From assembly GCF_008642315.1 (NCBI RefSeq), contig NZ_CP029192.1:6076001-6140000 (forward strand): a stretch of 64,000 nucleotides of DNA, given 5' to 3'. This document shows positions 34,996 to 44,083 of the stretch, piece by piece. The stretch is from Streptomyces venezuelae (GTDB taxonomy: Bacteria; Actinomycetota; Actinomycetes; Streptomycetales; Streptomycetaceae). Within the stretch, counting starts at the first letter, position 1. Every line of letters starts with the position of its first letter. The position numbers and the translations under genes are program-made. The notes below the pieces were generated by a model that did no database searches, had not been told where the DNA came from, and was given only the letters and a program-made list of their open reading frames with translations.

Positions 34996-37224
34996 TCACG
35001 CCTGCTCCAGCCGCTCCACCCGCACCGCGCACACCTTGAACTCCGGCATCCCCGACACGGGATCCAGGGCGGGATGCGTCAACGTGTTGGCCCGCCCCTC
35101 GCCCGGCCAGTGGAACGGCATGAACACCGTGTCGGCGCGGATCGCCGACGTCACCCGCGCGGGAGCCACAGCGCGCCCCCGCCGTGAGACGACGGCGACC
35201 GGATCGTCCTCCCCGACCCCCAGACGCGCGGCGAGCCGCGGATGCAGCTCCACGAAGGGCCCCGGAGCCGCAGCGTTGAGCTCGTCGACGCGCCGCGTCT
35301 GGGCCCCGGACTGGTACTGCGCGAGCACCCGTCCCGTCGTCAGCAGCACGGGATACTCCGCGTCCGGCTCCTCGGCCGCGTCCCGGTGCGCCACCGGCAC
35401 GAAGCGCGCCCGCCCGTCCTCGGTCGCGAACCGGTCCAGGAACAACCGCGGCGTCCCCTTGCCCGCCGCGGTCCCGGACGCCTCCGCACTGTCGTGGCTC
35501 TCCGCACCTTCGAGGCTCTCCGCACCTTCGGGGCCCTCCTCGCCCTCCGGACCCGCGGGGCACGGCCAGAACATCCCCTCGCCGTCGTCCGCCCGCAACC
35601 GCTCGTAACTGATCCCCGAGTAGTCCGCTGGACCGCCAGCGCTCGCCCGGCGCAACTCCTCGAAGACCGCCTCCGGCTCGGTCGGGAACCCCTTCCCGTG
35701 CCCGAGCCGCTCCGCGAGCCCGTGCAGCACGTCGAGATCGCTGCGCACCCCGGCCGGCGCGGCCACCGCCCGCTGCCGCAACAGCACCCGCCCCTCCAGG
35801 TTCGTCACAGTCCCCGTCTCCTCCGCCCACTGCGTCACCGGCAGCACCACGTCGGCCAGTCGCGCCGTCTCGGACAGCACCACGTCCGCCACCGCCAGGA
35901 AGTCCAGCGACCGCAGCCGCTCCTCCACGTGCGCGGCCCGCGGCGCCGAGACGACGGGATTGGAGCCCATCAGGAGCAGCGACTTGATGTCCCTGCCCAA
36001 CGCGTCCAACAGCTCGTACGCCGACCTGCCCGGACCTGGCAGGGAGTCCGGGGCCACTCCCCACACCCCCGCCACATGGGCCCGCGCCGCCGGGTCGGTC
36101 AGCTTCCGGTAGCCGGGCAGCTGGTCCGCCTTCTGACCGTGCTCCCGCCCGCCCTGACCGTTCCCCTGACCCGTCAGGCACCCGTACCCGGAGAGCGGCC
36201 GTCCGGCGTTCCCCGTGGCCAGGCAGAGATTGATCCACGCCCCCACCGTGTCCGTGCCCTTGGACTGCTGCTCCGGACCGCGCGCGGTGAGCACCATCGC
36301 CGCGTCGGCGCCGCAGAAGAGCCGCACGGCATCCCGCAGCCGGGGGACCGCCACACCCGTGATCCGCTCGACGTGCTCCGGCCAGTGCGCCATCGCCGCC
36401 GCCCTCGCCTCCTCCCATCCGCTCGTCCGCTCCTCGATGAACGCGTCGTCCGTGCGGCCCTCCGCCACGACCAGGTGGAGCAGGCCGAGCGCCAGCGCGA
36501 GATCCGTGCCGGGCCGCGGAGCCAGGTGCAGATCCGCCTGCTCGGCGGTCCGGGTACGCCGGGGGTCCACGACGATCAGCGTGCCGCCGTTCTCCCGCAG
36601 CTCCGTCAGGTACCGCAGCGCGGGCGGCATCGTCTCGGCGAGGTTCGACCCGACGAGGATCACGCACCCGGTGCGCGGGATGTCCACCAGCGGAAACGGC
36701 AGCCCCCGGTCGAGCCCGAACGCCCGCTGACCGGCGGCCGCTGCCGACGACATGCAGAACCGTCCGTTGTAGTCGATCTGCGACGTGCCGAGCGCGACCC
36801 TCGCGAACTTGCCCAGCGCGTACGCCTTCTCGTTGGTCAGACCGCCCCCGCCGAACACCCCGCACGCGTCCGCGCCGTGCTCTGCCCGTGTGCGGGTCAA
36901 CCCCTCGGCGACCCGGTCGAGCGCCTCCTCCCAGCCGGCCGGCGTGAGCTCACCCGTGGCACGGGACCGGACGAGCGGTTCCGTCAGCCGCACCCGGGAC
37001 GAGAGCACCGCGGGCGCGGTCCGTCCCTTGCCGCACAGGGCCCCCTTGTTCACGGGGAACCCGGCCCGCTCCACGACCTCCACTCCCTCGGGGCCCGTGG
37101 TCAGGCCCATCCCGCATTGCAGCGCGCAGTACGGACAGTGGGTCGAGGTAGTGGTCGAGGTCGTGCTCGTGGTCGCGGGTGCAGCGGGTGCGGTCGGTGT
37201 CGACGGTGTCGCCGTGGAGTGCAT
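34996..37224 (-). CDS. nasA: Assimilatory nitrate reductase catalytic subunit
   Basis: A 742-residue molybdopterin oxidoreductase; ATG 37224 has GGAGG nine bases upstream. The N-terminal [4Fe-4S] ligands are C-x2-C-x3-C in CPYCALQCGMG and the fourth Cys in KGALCGKGRT. Molybdopterin-binding blocks include YNGRFCMSSAAAAGQRAFG, SNLAETMPPALRYL and the C-terminal FMPFHWPGEGRANTLTH. It reduces nitrate to nitrite in the cytoplasm; the nirB-like flavoprotein at 24464 may be its electron donor. A Glu/Ser-rich insertion (residues about 550-585) contains an 18-bp tandem duplication at 35498-35533. A GlnR-like box lies upstream. Confidence 0.94.
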   Translation of the reverse strand: MHSTATPSTPTAPAAPATTSTTSTTTSTHCPYCALQCGMGLTTGPEGVEVVERAGFPVNKGALCGKGRTAPAVLSSRVRLTEPLVRSRATGELTPAGWEEALDRVAEGLTRTRAEHGADACGVFGGGGLTNEKAYALGKFARVALGTSQIDYNGRFCMSSAAAAGQRAFGLDRGLPFPLVDIPRTGCVILVGSNLAETMPPALRYLTELRENGGTLIVVDPRRTRTAEQADLHLAPRPGTDLALALGLLHLVVAEGRTDDAFIEERTSGWEEARAAAMAHWPEHVERITGVAVPRLRDAVRLFCGADAAMVLTARGPEQQSKGTDTVGAWINLCLATGNAGRPLSGYGCLTGQGNGQGGREHGQKADQLPGYRKLTDPAARAHVAGVWGVAPDSLPGPGRSAYELLDALGRDIKSLLLMGSNPVVSAPRAAHVEERLRSLDFLAVADVVLSETARLADVVLPVTQWAEETGTVTNLEGRVLLRQRAVAAPAGVRSDLDVLHGLAERLGHGKGFPTEPEAVFEELRRASAGGPADYSGISYERLRADDGEGMFWPCPAGPEGEEGPEGAESLEGAESHDSAEASGTAAGKGTPRLFLDRFATEDGRARFVPVAHRDAAEEPDAEYPVLLTTGRVLAQYQSGAQTRRVDELNAAAPGPFVELHPRLAARLGVGEDDPVAVVSRRGRAVAPARVTSAIRADTVFMPFHWPGEGRANTLTHPALDPVSGMPEFKVCAVRVERLEQA

Positions 37225-37247
37225 GCGGTCCAGCCTCCGCCGGACTT

Positions 37248-37275
37248 GTTACACGCCCCGTCCCGATCGCGTTAC
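37248..37275. promoter_or_regulatory. Putative GlnR box of nasA
   Basis: On the reverse strand GTAAC-N6-GGGAC-N7-GTAAC, ending 24 bp before the nasA start. The first two elements keep the 11-bp step of GlnR a and b sites; the second GTAAC is one base out of phase. nasA is a known GlnR target in S. coelicolor. Confidence 0.5.
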
Positions 37276-37331
37276 GCACGCGGTAAGCCGACCTCAGCGA
37301 CGGCCACCTCCCGCTGTGAGCCGCCCGCGTC

Positions 37332-38078
37332 TCAGCGCGGTGCGTCCAGTGCCCGGGTCACGCCCGGCTCCCGCGGCCCGAGGAAGTGCGGATCCGGTTT
37401 CAGCGCCGCGTCGACCGCCGCCTTGCCCGCCGCGAGGACCTCCCGTGCCCCGCCGTAGTACCAGGTCGTGTCGTGCACCGCGTCCACCGCGACCCCGTAC
37501 GAGGAGACGCCCGCCGCGTCGCACAGCGCGACCGCCCTGCGTATGTGGAAGCCCTGGCTGACCAGCACCGCGCGGTCCACGCCGAATATCTTCTTGGCGC
37601 GCACGCAGCTGTCCCAGGTGTCGAACCCGGCGTAGTCGCTCACGATCCGACGGTCCGGCACCCCGTGCTTCGTCAGGTAGGTCCGCATCGCGTCCGGCTC
37701 GTCGTAGTCCTCGCGGCTGTTGTCACCCGTGACGAGCACGACCTCTATGCGGCCCGTGCGGTACAGCTCCGCCGCCGCGTCGAGCCGGTGCGCCAGATAG
37801 GGCGACGGTTCGCCCTTCCACAGGCCCGCGCCGAAGACGACGGCCACCCGGGCGCGCGGCGCCTGTGCGACCGACCCGATCCTGTCCTCCGTCGACACGA
37901 ACAGCCAGGTCGCGGGCAGCAGCGCGAGCACGCACAGCGCCATCACCGCCTGTATCGCCCGCCGCTGCTCCTTCCGTGTGCGCGGCAGCCGCAGCCGCAT
38001 TCGCTTCCGCGGCCGCGCAGGCTTGCGCCACCGCTCCGCCCAACGCGCCGCCAGGTCTCCGCCCAGACGTCTCTTCAT
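37332..38078 (-). CDS. SanA/YdcF-like DUF218 membrane protein
   Basis: A 248-residue protein. After about 40 very basic residues comes one membrane helix (QAVMALCVLALLPATWLFVS) and then a DUF218 domain: ARVAVVFGAGLWKGEPSPYL, VVLVTGDNSREDYDEPDAM, FDTWDSCVRAKKIFG and AVLVSQGFHIRRAVAL. SanA relatives act at the cell envelope and affect barrier function to large antibiotics; the reaction is unknown. The domain faces outward by the positive-inside rule. It is transcribed toward nasA's promoter. Confidence 0.9.
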   Translation of the reverse strand: MKRRLGGDLAARWAERWRKPARPRKRMRLRLPRTRKEQRRAIQAVMALCVLALLPATWLFVSTEDRIGSVAQAPRARVAVVFGAGLWKGEPSPYLAHRLDAAAELYRTGRIEVVLVTGDNSREDYDEPDAMRTYLTKHGVPDRRIVSDYAGFDTWDSCVRAKKIFGVDRAVLVSQGFHIRRAVALCDAAGVSSYGVAVDAVHDTTWYYGGAREVLAAGKAAVDAALKPDPHFLGPREPGVTRALDAPR

Positions 38079-38332
38079 CGGTGATCCGCCCCCCCGTGCC
38101 CCGCACTCCGCCGGGTCCCCCCGATCCGATCAATGCCTCAACGGTAAGCCGCCCCGCCGACCGACGTCAGCGACCCGTGCCCCCGAAACACCCCCGACAC
38201 CACCCCCGACCGCACCCGGAGGCACATCCGAACCCGCCCCTGACACCGCCCCGCCGGCCGCCGTGAGCCCGGCGAAAACAGTCGTCACGACCGCGCAACG
38301 CCACCGCAACACGTCCCGGCCATCCTCGGTCC

Positions 38333-39238
38333 ATGACGCCGTCGAACCCTCTTCGCGACGAGTCCGGCAGCACTCACCTCGACAGTACGGCGCAGATCAT
38401 GGACCGCATTTCCAGCCGGCTCGGCAACCGGCTCCGTCTCGTCTCACCCGACGGCACCCGCCGTCACGACCCGCGCCCCACCCTCGTCCTGGTCGCCCAC
38501 GGCAGCCGCGACCCGCGCGCCCTCACCACCGTCACGGCCCTCGCCGAGCGCATCAGGGAGCAGCGCCCCGGACTCGCCGTCCGGCTCGGCCACATCGAGC
38601 TCAACCACCCCCTGCTCACCGAAACGCTGGACGAGCTCGACGGGCCCGGCGGCCAAGCCGTCCTCGTCCCCCTCCTTTTCGGACGCGGCCAGCACGTCAA
38701 GCGAGACATCCCCGCGGCCGCCGCCCGGTTCCCCGCCCTCGACACCCGCGTCGCCGCCCCGCTCGGCCCCCACCCGCTCCTCGCCGAGGCGCTGCACGCC
38801 CGACTAGTCGAGGCCGGCTGGCCCGATCGGCCCACCGCGGCCGCGGCCGGTGCGCGGGGCGTCCACGCCGTGGTCCTCGCCGCCGCCGGTTCCCGCGACC
38901 CGGAGTCGGCCGCCGACACGGAGGCCGCCGCCGGGCTGCTCGCCGAGCGCCTGGGCGTCCCCGTCCGCGCCGCCTACGCCGCACCCACCCCGGCCTGCCC
39001 CCGCGGCGTCCCGGAAGCGCTCGAAGAGCTGGCCGCGGAGGGGCGGACGCGTACCGCCGTCGCCTCCTGCTTCACCGCGCCCGGTCGCTTCGCCGCGCAG
39101 ACCGCCGACGCGGCCCCCTGGATCGCCTCGGCGCCCCTCGGGCCCCACGCCGCACTCGTCCGCCTCGTCCTCCTCCGCTACGACCAGGCACGCAGCGCCC
39201 CCGCACCCGCCTCCCGACACACCCTCAGCAGCGTCTGA
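38333..39238 (+). CDS. Sirohydrochlorin chelatase-like protein (CbiX/SirB family)
   Basis: A 301-residue protein with two CbiX half-domains. The first begins [19 protein letters not shown] with the metal-binding His and has [16 protein letters not shown]. The second begins [19 protein letters not shown], where the His is replaced. CbiX/SirB inserts iron into sirohydrochlorin to form sirohaem. Its position between nasA and the mod genes, and the sirohaem need of NirB (21901), support an Fe-chelatase role over cobalt insertion. The first 40 residues are poorly conserved, and starts at 38399 or later are possible. Confidence 0.8.
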   Translation: MTPSNPLRDESGSTHLDSTAQIMDRISSRLGNRLRLVSPDGTRRHDPRPTLVLVAHGSRDPRALTTVTALAERIREQRPGLAVRLGHIELNHPLLTETLDELDGPGGQAVLVPLLFGRGQHVKRDIPAAAARFPALDTRVAAPLGPHPLLAEALHARLVEAGWPDRPTAAAAGARGVHAVVLAAAGSRDPESAADTEAAAGLLAERLGVPVRAAYAAPTPACPRGVPEALEELAAEGRTRTAVASCFTAPGRFAAQTADAAPWIASAPLGPHAALVRLVLLRYDQARSAPAPASRHTLSSV

Positions 39239-39299
39239 CAGAGGCCGAATCCATGAGGCCAGATCCCTGTTTGTCACTGCTTGCGTCTACTGTCGGTGC

Positions 39300-40610
39300 A
39301 TGGAAGGCACAGCACCGAACACGCGATACGAGGCGTACAGCGCCTATGACGAAGCAGCCGTGGAGCGGTGGGCCGCCGAGCCCGACAAGAGGCCGGGGCG
39401 CACGGCCTTCCAGCGCGACCGCGCGCGCGTCCTGCACTCCGCGGCTCTGCGCCGCCTCGCGGGCAAGACCCAGGTCGTCACGCCGGGCACCCGCAGCCAG
39501 GCCTGGGACGCCAGTGCCCGTACGCGTCTGACGCACTCCCTGGAGTGTGCCCAGGTGGGCCGCGAGCTCGGCGCGGCGCTCGGCTGCGACCCCGACCTGG
39601 TCGAGACGGCCTGCCTCTCCCACGACCTCGGTCACCCCCCGTTCGGGCACAACGGCGAGCAGGCGCTCAACGAAGTGGCGCAGGACTGCGGCGGTTTCGA
39701 GGGCAACGCCCAGTCGCTGCGGCTGCTCACCCGCATCGAGCCGAAGCGCTTCATCCGCTCCGAGTCCACCGACGAGCTCGTCAGCGTGGGCCTCAACCTC
39801 ACGCGTGCCGCTCTCGACGCCGCCACCAAGTACCCGTGGCCGCTGGGCGCCCACCCCAGTGACCCGTCGTCCGTGAAATTCGGTGTCTACGAAGACGACC
39901 GTCCCGTCTTCGACTGGATCCGCAAAGAGGCCCCCGGGCAGCGCACCTGCTTCGAGGCGCAGGTCATGGACTGGTCGGACGACGTCGCGTACTCGGTCCA
40001 CGACTTCGAGGACGGCCTGCACGCCGGGCACATCGACCCGAACGCGCTGCACGCCGAGCCGGAGCGCCAGGACATCTACGCCGTGGCCCTGGGGCGGTAC
40101 GTTCCCGAGGACACCGACCCCGAAGAGCTCGCCCAGGCCCTGGACCGCCTCCTGGACCAGGAGTGGTGGCCGCACGGGTACGACGGATCGGCCGTCGCCC
40201 AGGCCCGGTTGAAGGACGCCACCAGCCAGCTCATCGGACGCTTCTGTCTGGCCGCGGAGACGGCCACCCGCGCGCGGTACGGCAGGGGCCCTCTCACGCG
40301 GTACGCCGCCGAGCTCGTCGTCCCCCGCGAGGCGCGGCACGAATGCGCGGTGCTCAAAGCCGTGGCCGATCGCTATGTGATGCAGCGCCCGGCCCAGGAG
40401 CGGCTCCGCGCGGACCAGCGCATCGTCGTCGCCGAGCTCGCCGAGGCGCTCACCGCCCGCGCCCCCGACGGACTCGACCCGCAGTTCCGCGCCCTGTTCG
40501 ACGCGGCGCCCGACGACCGTGCCGCGCGCCGCGTCGTGATCGACCAGATCGCGTCCTTGACGGACGCCGCGGCCCGCGCCCTGCACACCCGCCTGACGTC
40601 GAGGCCCTGA
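39300..40610 (+). CDS. dgt: Deoxyguanosinetriphosphate triphosphohydrolase
   Basis: A 436-residue HD-domain enzyme that hydrolyses dGTP to deoxyguanosine and triphosphate. Metal ligands are in [36 protein letters not shown] and the Asp of [12 protein letters not shown]. The start is ATG 39300; there is no ribosome site, so the mRNA may be leaderless or the start may be earlier. It stands upstream of dnaG, a common neighbour in Streptomyces, separated by a flavin oxidoreductase gene. Confidence 0.93.
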   Translation: MEGTAPNTRYEAYSAYDEAAVERWAAEPDKRPGRTAFQRDRARVLHSAALRRLAGKTQVVTPGTRSQAWDASARTRLTHSLECAQVGRELGAALGCDPDLVETACLSHDLGHPPFGHNGEQALNEVAQDCGGFEGNAQSLRLLTRIEPKRFIRSESTDELVSVGLNLTRAALDAATKYPWPLGAHPSDPSSVKFGVYEDDRPVFDWIRKEAPGQRTCFEAQVMDWSDDVAYSVHDFEDGLHAGHIDPNALHAEPERQDIYAVALGRYVPEDTDPEELAQALDRLLDQEWWPHGYDGSAVAQARLKDATSQLIGRFCLAAETATRARYGRGPLTRYAAELVVPREARHECAVLKAVADRYVMQRPAQERLRADQRIVVAELAEALTARAPDGLDPQFRALFDAAPDDRAARRVVIDQIASLTDAAARALHTRLTSRP

Positions 40611-40767
40611 GCGGGTGTGACGTGATGTGGCCGGTTGGGGGCGGGCCCCCTTCCCCCATCACGCTGCGTGCGGGACGCTCCCAGTGGCGGCAAGCCCAGT
40701 TGGCAAGTGTGGCAAGACAGTGTTCTTCCGGGGTACATCCCCGGTACCCCGGGCAAGGAGGCATCAA

Positions 40768-42030
40768 GTGGTCGACGCGGATCAGACGTTCGTCATTGTC
40801 GGAGGAGGGCTGGCCGGCGCCAAGGCGGCCGAAACGCTCCGCTCCGAAGGATTCACCGGCCGGGTGATCCTCATCGGCGACGAGCGTGACCACCCCTACG
40901 AGCGTCCGCCCCTGTCCAAGGGGTACCTCCTCGGCAAGGAGGAGCGCGACAGCGTCTTCGTCCATGAACCGGGGTGGTACGCGCAGGCAGACGTCGAACT
41001 GCACCTGGGCCAGACCGTCGTCGCCATCGACCGCGAGGCGAAGAGCGTCCGTCTCGGTGACGGCGCCGTCATCCGCTACGACAAGCTCCTGCTGGTCACC
41101 GGTGCCGAGCCCCGCCGCCTCGACGTCCCGGGCACCGACCTCGCCGGCGTCCACCACCTGCGCCGCCTCGCGCACGCCGACCGCCTGAGGCACGTCCTGG
41201 CCTCCCTCGGCAGGGACAACGGCCACCTGGTGATCGCGGGCGCCGGCTGGATCGGTCTGGAGATCGCGGCGGCCGCCCGGGAGTACGGCGCGGAGGTCAC
41301 CGTCGTCGAGGCCGAGCAGACCCCGCTGCACGCCGTCCTCGGCCCCGAGGTCGGCCAGATGTTCGCCGACCTGCACGCCGAGCACGGCGTCCGCTTCCAC
41401 TTCGGCGCACGGCTCACCGAGATCGCGGGGCAGGACGGCATGGTCCTCGCCGCCCGCACGGACGACGGCGAGGAGCACCCCGCGCACGACGTCCTCGCGG
41501 CCATCGGAGCGGCCCCCCGCACGGCCCTCGCCGAGTCCGCGGGCCTCGCCCTGGTCGACCGCGCCGAGGGCGGCGGCATCGCTGTCGACGCGTCGCTGCG
41601 CACCTCCGACCCCGACATCTACGCGGCGGGCGACGTGGCCTCCGTCCGCCACCCGCTCTTCGGCACGAGCCTGCGCGTCGAGCACTGGGCCAACGCCCTG
41701 AACGGCGGCCCGGCCGCCGCGCGCGCGATGCTCGGCCAGGACGTCTCGTACGACCGCGTGCCGTACTTCTTCTCCGACCAGTACGACGTCGGCCTGGAGT
41801 ACTCGGGCTGGGCGCCCCCGGGGACGTACGACCAAGTGGTGGTGCGCGGCGACGCCGGAAAGCGCGAGTTCATCGCGTTCTGGCTGCGCGACGGGCAGGT
41901 CCTCGCGGGCATGAACGTGAATGTGTGGGACGTCACTGACCCCATCCAGCAGCTGATCCGCAAGGGCGCACGCCCCGACTCGAACGCCCTCGCGGACCCG
42001 TCGACCCCGCTGGCGTCGCTCCTGGGGTGA
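40768..42030 (+). CDS. FAD-dependent NAD(P)H oxidoreductase (ferredoxin reductase type)
   Basis: A 420-residue flavoprotein from GTG 40768 with AAGGAGG at 6 bases. FAD motif FVIVGGGLAGAKAAETLRSEG, NAD motif LVIAGAGWIGLEIAAAAREYG, FAD-binding IYAAGDVASVRHPLFG and the C-terminal reductase domain with VPYFFSDQYDVGLEYSG. It resembles BphA4-type reductases but has no ferredoxin or oxygenase beside it. It lies between dgt and dnaG. It is a second such enzyme in the window, distinct from the one at 6430. Confidence 0.9.
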   Translation: MVDADQTFVIVGGGLAGAKAAETLRSEGFTGRVILIGDERDHPYERPPLSKGYLLGKEERDSVFVHEPGWYAQADVELHLGQTVVAIDREAKSVRLGDGAVIRYDKLLLVTGAEPRRLDVPGTDLAGVHHLRRLAHADRLRHVLASLGRDNGHLVIAGAGWIGLEIAAAAREYGAEVTVVEAEQTPLHAVLGPEVGQMFADLHAEHGVRFHFGARLTEIAGQDGMVLAARTDDGEEHPAHDVLAAIGAAPRTALAESAGLALVDRAEGGGIAVDASLRTSDPDIYAAGDVASVRHPLFGTSLRVEHWANALNGGPAAARAMLGQDVSYDRVPYFFSDQYDVGLEYSGWAPPGTYDQVVVRGDAGKREFIAFWLRDGQVLAGMNVNVWDVTDPIQQLIRKGARPDSNALADPSTPLASLLG

Positions 42031-42073
42031 CCGGCCGGGCAGGAGTGTCACAGGCGAGCCGTAGTATTCCTAC

Positions 42074-43978
42074 GTGGCAGGCAGGATCAATGACGAGGAC
42101 GTGAAGGCGGTTCGGGACGCGGTCCCGATCGACGCCGTGGTCTCCGACTACCTCCAGCTGCGCAACGCGGGGGGCGGAAACCTCAAGGGTTTGTGCCCCT
42201 TCCACGACGAGAAGTCCCCGTCCTTCCAGGTCAGCCCGAGCAAGGGTCTCTTCCACTGCTTCGGCTGCCAGGAAGGCGGCGACACGATCGCCTTCGTGAT
42301 GAAGATCGACCACCTCACGTTCTCGGAGACGGTCGAGCGCCTCGCCGCCCAGGCGGGCATCACGCTGCGCTACGAAGAGGGGGGGTACAACCCCTCGCAC
42401 CAGCGCGGCGAGCGGATCCGCCTCGTCGAGGCCCACAAGATCGCCGCCCAGTTCTACGTGGACCAGCTGGAGGGCGCCGAGGCCGAGATCGGCCGGAAGT
42501 TCCTCGCCGAGCGCGGCTTCGACCAGGCCGCGGCCGCGCACTTCGGCGTGGGGTACAGCCCGGCCGGCTGGGACCACCTCACGCGCTTCCTGCGCGGCAA
42601 GGGCTTCACCGACAAGGAGCTCACCCTCTCCGGTCTCTCCCAGGAGGGCCGCCGCGGCCCCATCGACCGCTTCCGCGGCCGCCTCATGTGGCCGATCCGC
42701 GACATCGGCGGAGACGTGGTGGGCTTCGGCGCGCGCAAGCTCCGCGACGACGACAACGGCCCGAAGTACCTGAACACGCCCGAGACGGCGATCTACAAGA
42801 AGTCCCAGGTCCTGTACGGCATCGACCTGGCCAAGAAGGAGATCGCCAAGTCCAGCCGCGCCGTCGTCGTCGAGGGGTACACGGACGTGATGGCCTGCCA
42901 CCTGGCCGGCATCACCACCGCCATCGCGACCTGCGGCACGGCCTTCGGCGGCGACCACATCAAGATCCTCCGCCGCCTCCTGATGGACAACGGCTCGGCC
43001 CGCGTGATCTTCACCTTCGACGGTGACGCGGCGGGCCAGAAGGCCGCTCTGCGCGCCTTCGAGGACGACCAGAAGTTCGCCGCCGAGACGTACATCGCGA
43101 TCGCGCCCGACGGCATGGACCCCTGCGACCTGCGGCTCGCCAAGGGCGACGCGGCAGTCGCGGAGCTCGTCGAACCGCGCACGCCGCTCTTCGAGTTCGC
43201 GCTGCGCCAGATCGTCGCGCGGTACGACCTGGAGACCCCCGCGGGCCGCGCGGCCGCCCTCGACGAGGCGGGCCCCGTGGTGGCCCGCATCAAGAACAGC
43301 GGCGCGCAGCACGAGGTCGCCGTGCAGCTCGCCGGCATGCTCGGCATCCTCGACACCCAGTTCGTCGTCAAGCGCGTCGCTCAGCTCGCCCGCTGGGCCC
43401 GCGACCGCGGCGGCAGGGGCCCCGCACCCGCCCCCGCCGCCCAGCGCTCCGCGGGGGCGTACGAGAGCGCGCCGCAGGGCTTCAGCGGCCCCGCGCTCAA
43501 CCTGCGCAGCCCCGCGCACCGCACCGAGCGCGAACTGATCAAGCTGGCCCTGCAGTACCCGCAGTTGGTCTCCCCGGCCTTCGACGCGTACGGCACGGAC
43601 GAGTTCACCGCCCCGCCCTACGCCGCGGTGCGCCGCGCCATCGAGGAGGCGGGCGGCGCGGAGTACGGAGCACAGGACCCGCAGGAGTACCTCGTACGCG
43701 TCCGCGAAGCCGCGCCCGACGACGCGGTCCGCGCGATGGTCACCGAGCTCGCCGTCGAGGCGATCCTGCGCAAGACCGTCGACGAGATGTACGCGGGCAT
43801 CCAGCTCGTGCAGGTCCGGCTGCGCGCCGTCGACCGCCGCATCCGCGACGTCCAGGGCACCCTCGCCCGCGTGGGCGCGGGCGGCGACCCGCAGCATCTG
43901 ACCGCGGTGCAGAACGAGTTGTGGGTCCTGCAGCAGTACGGACAGGCGCTCCGCGAGCGGGGCGCGGACGCGCTCTGA
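42074..43978 (+). CDS. dnaG: DNA primase
   Basis: A 634-residue primase that makes RNA primers for replication. GTG start at 42074. The zinc-binding domain has CPFHDEKSPSFQVSPSKGLF and HCFGCQEGGD. The catalytic core includes DRFRGRLMWPIRDIGG and the TOPRIM motif VVVEGYTDVMACHLAG followed by FDGDAAG. A C-terminal helical region (ERELIKLALQYPQLVSPAF) should bind DnaB helicase. It is followed by a strong inverted repeat and the hrdA gene. Confidence 0.99.
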   Translation: MAGRINDEDVKAVRDAVPIDAVVSDYLQLRNAGGGNLKGLCPFHDEKSPSFQVSPSKGLFHCFGCQEGGDTIAFVMKIDHLTFSETVERLAAQAGITLRYEEGGYNPSHQRGERIRLVEAHKIAAQFYVDQLEGAEAEIGRKFLAERGFDQAAAAHFGVGYSPAGWDHLTRFLRGKGFTDKELTLSGLSQEGRRGPIDRFRGRLMWPIRDIGGDVVGFGARKLRDDDNGPKYLNTPETAIYKKSQVLYGIDLAKKEIAKSSRAVVVEGYTDVMACHLAGITTAIATCGTAFGGDHIKILRRLLMDNGSARVIFTFDGDAAGQKAALRAFEDDQKFAAETYIAIAPDGMDPCDLRLAKGDAAVAELVEPRTPLFEFALRQIVARYDLETPAGRAAALDEAGPVVARIKNSGAQHEVAVQLAGMLGILDTQFVVKRVAQLARWARDRGGRGPAPAPAAQRSAGAYESAPQGFSGPALNLRSPAHRTERELIKLALQYPQLVSPAFDAYGTDEFTAPPYAAVRRAIEEAGGAEYGAQDPQEYLVRVREAAPDDAVRAMVTELAVEAILRKTVDEMYAGIQLVQVRLRAVDRRIRDVQGTLARVGAGGDPQHLTAVQNELWVLQQYGQALRERGADAL

Positions 43979-44012
43979 GGCGCCCCGCCGGGCTCCCCGG
44001 CGATTGGATCCG

Positions 44013-44040
44013 GGGTAACGGGGTTACCCGTCGGGTAACC
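44013..44040. promoter_or_regulatory. Inverted repeat GGTTACCC-gtc-GGGTAACC with an extra half-site
   Basis: Perfect 8-bp arms (44022-44029, 44033-44040) with a 3-nt centre, preceded by another direct GGGTAAC at 44013. It begins 35 bp after dnaG and ends 43 bp before the sigma gene. It could be an operator for hrdA or the dnaG terminator; lack of a T-run and the extra half-site favour an operator. Confidence 0.5.
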
Positions 44041-44083
44041 ACGCGGTCACGGACCGGACTCAAAAAGTCACCGCACGCCCCTC

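Noticed and set aside
38079..38332. Possible small gene in the gap before the chelatase-like gene
   Set aside because: The stretch is C-rich low-complexity DNA; I see no codon-periodic frame with a ribosome site and no clear hairpin.
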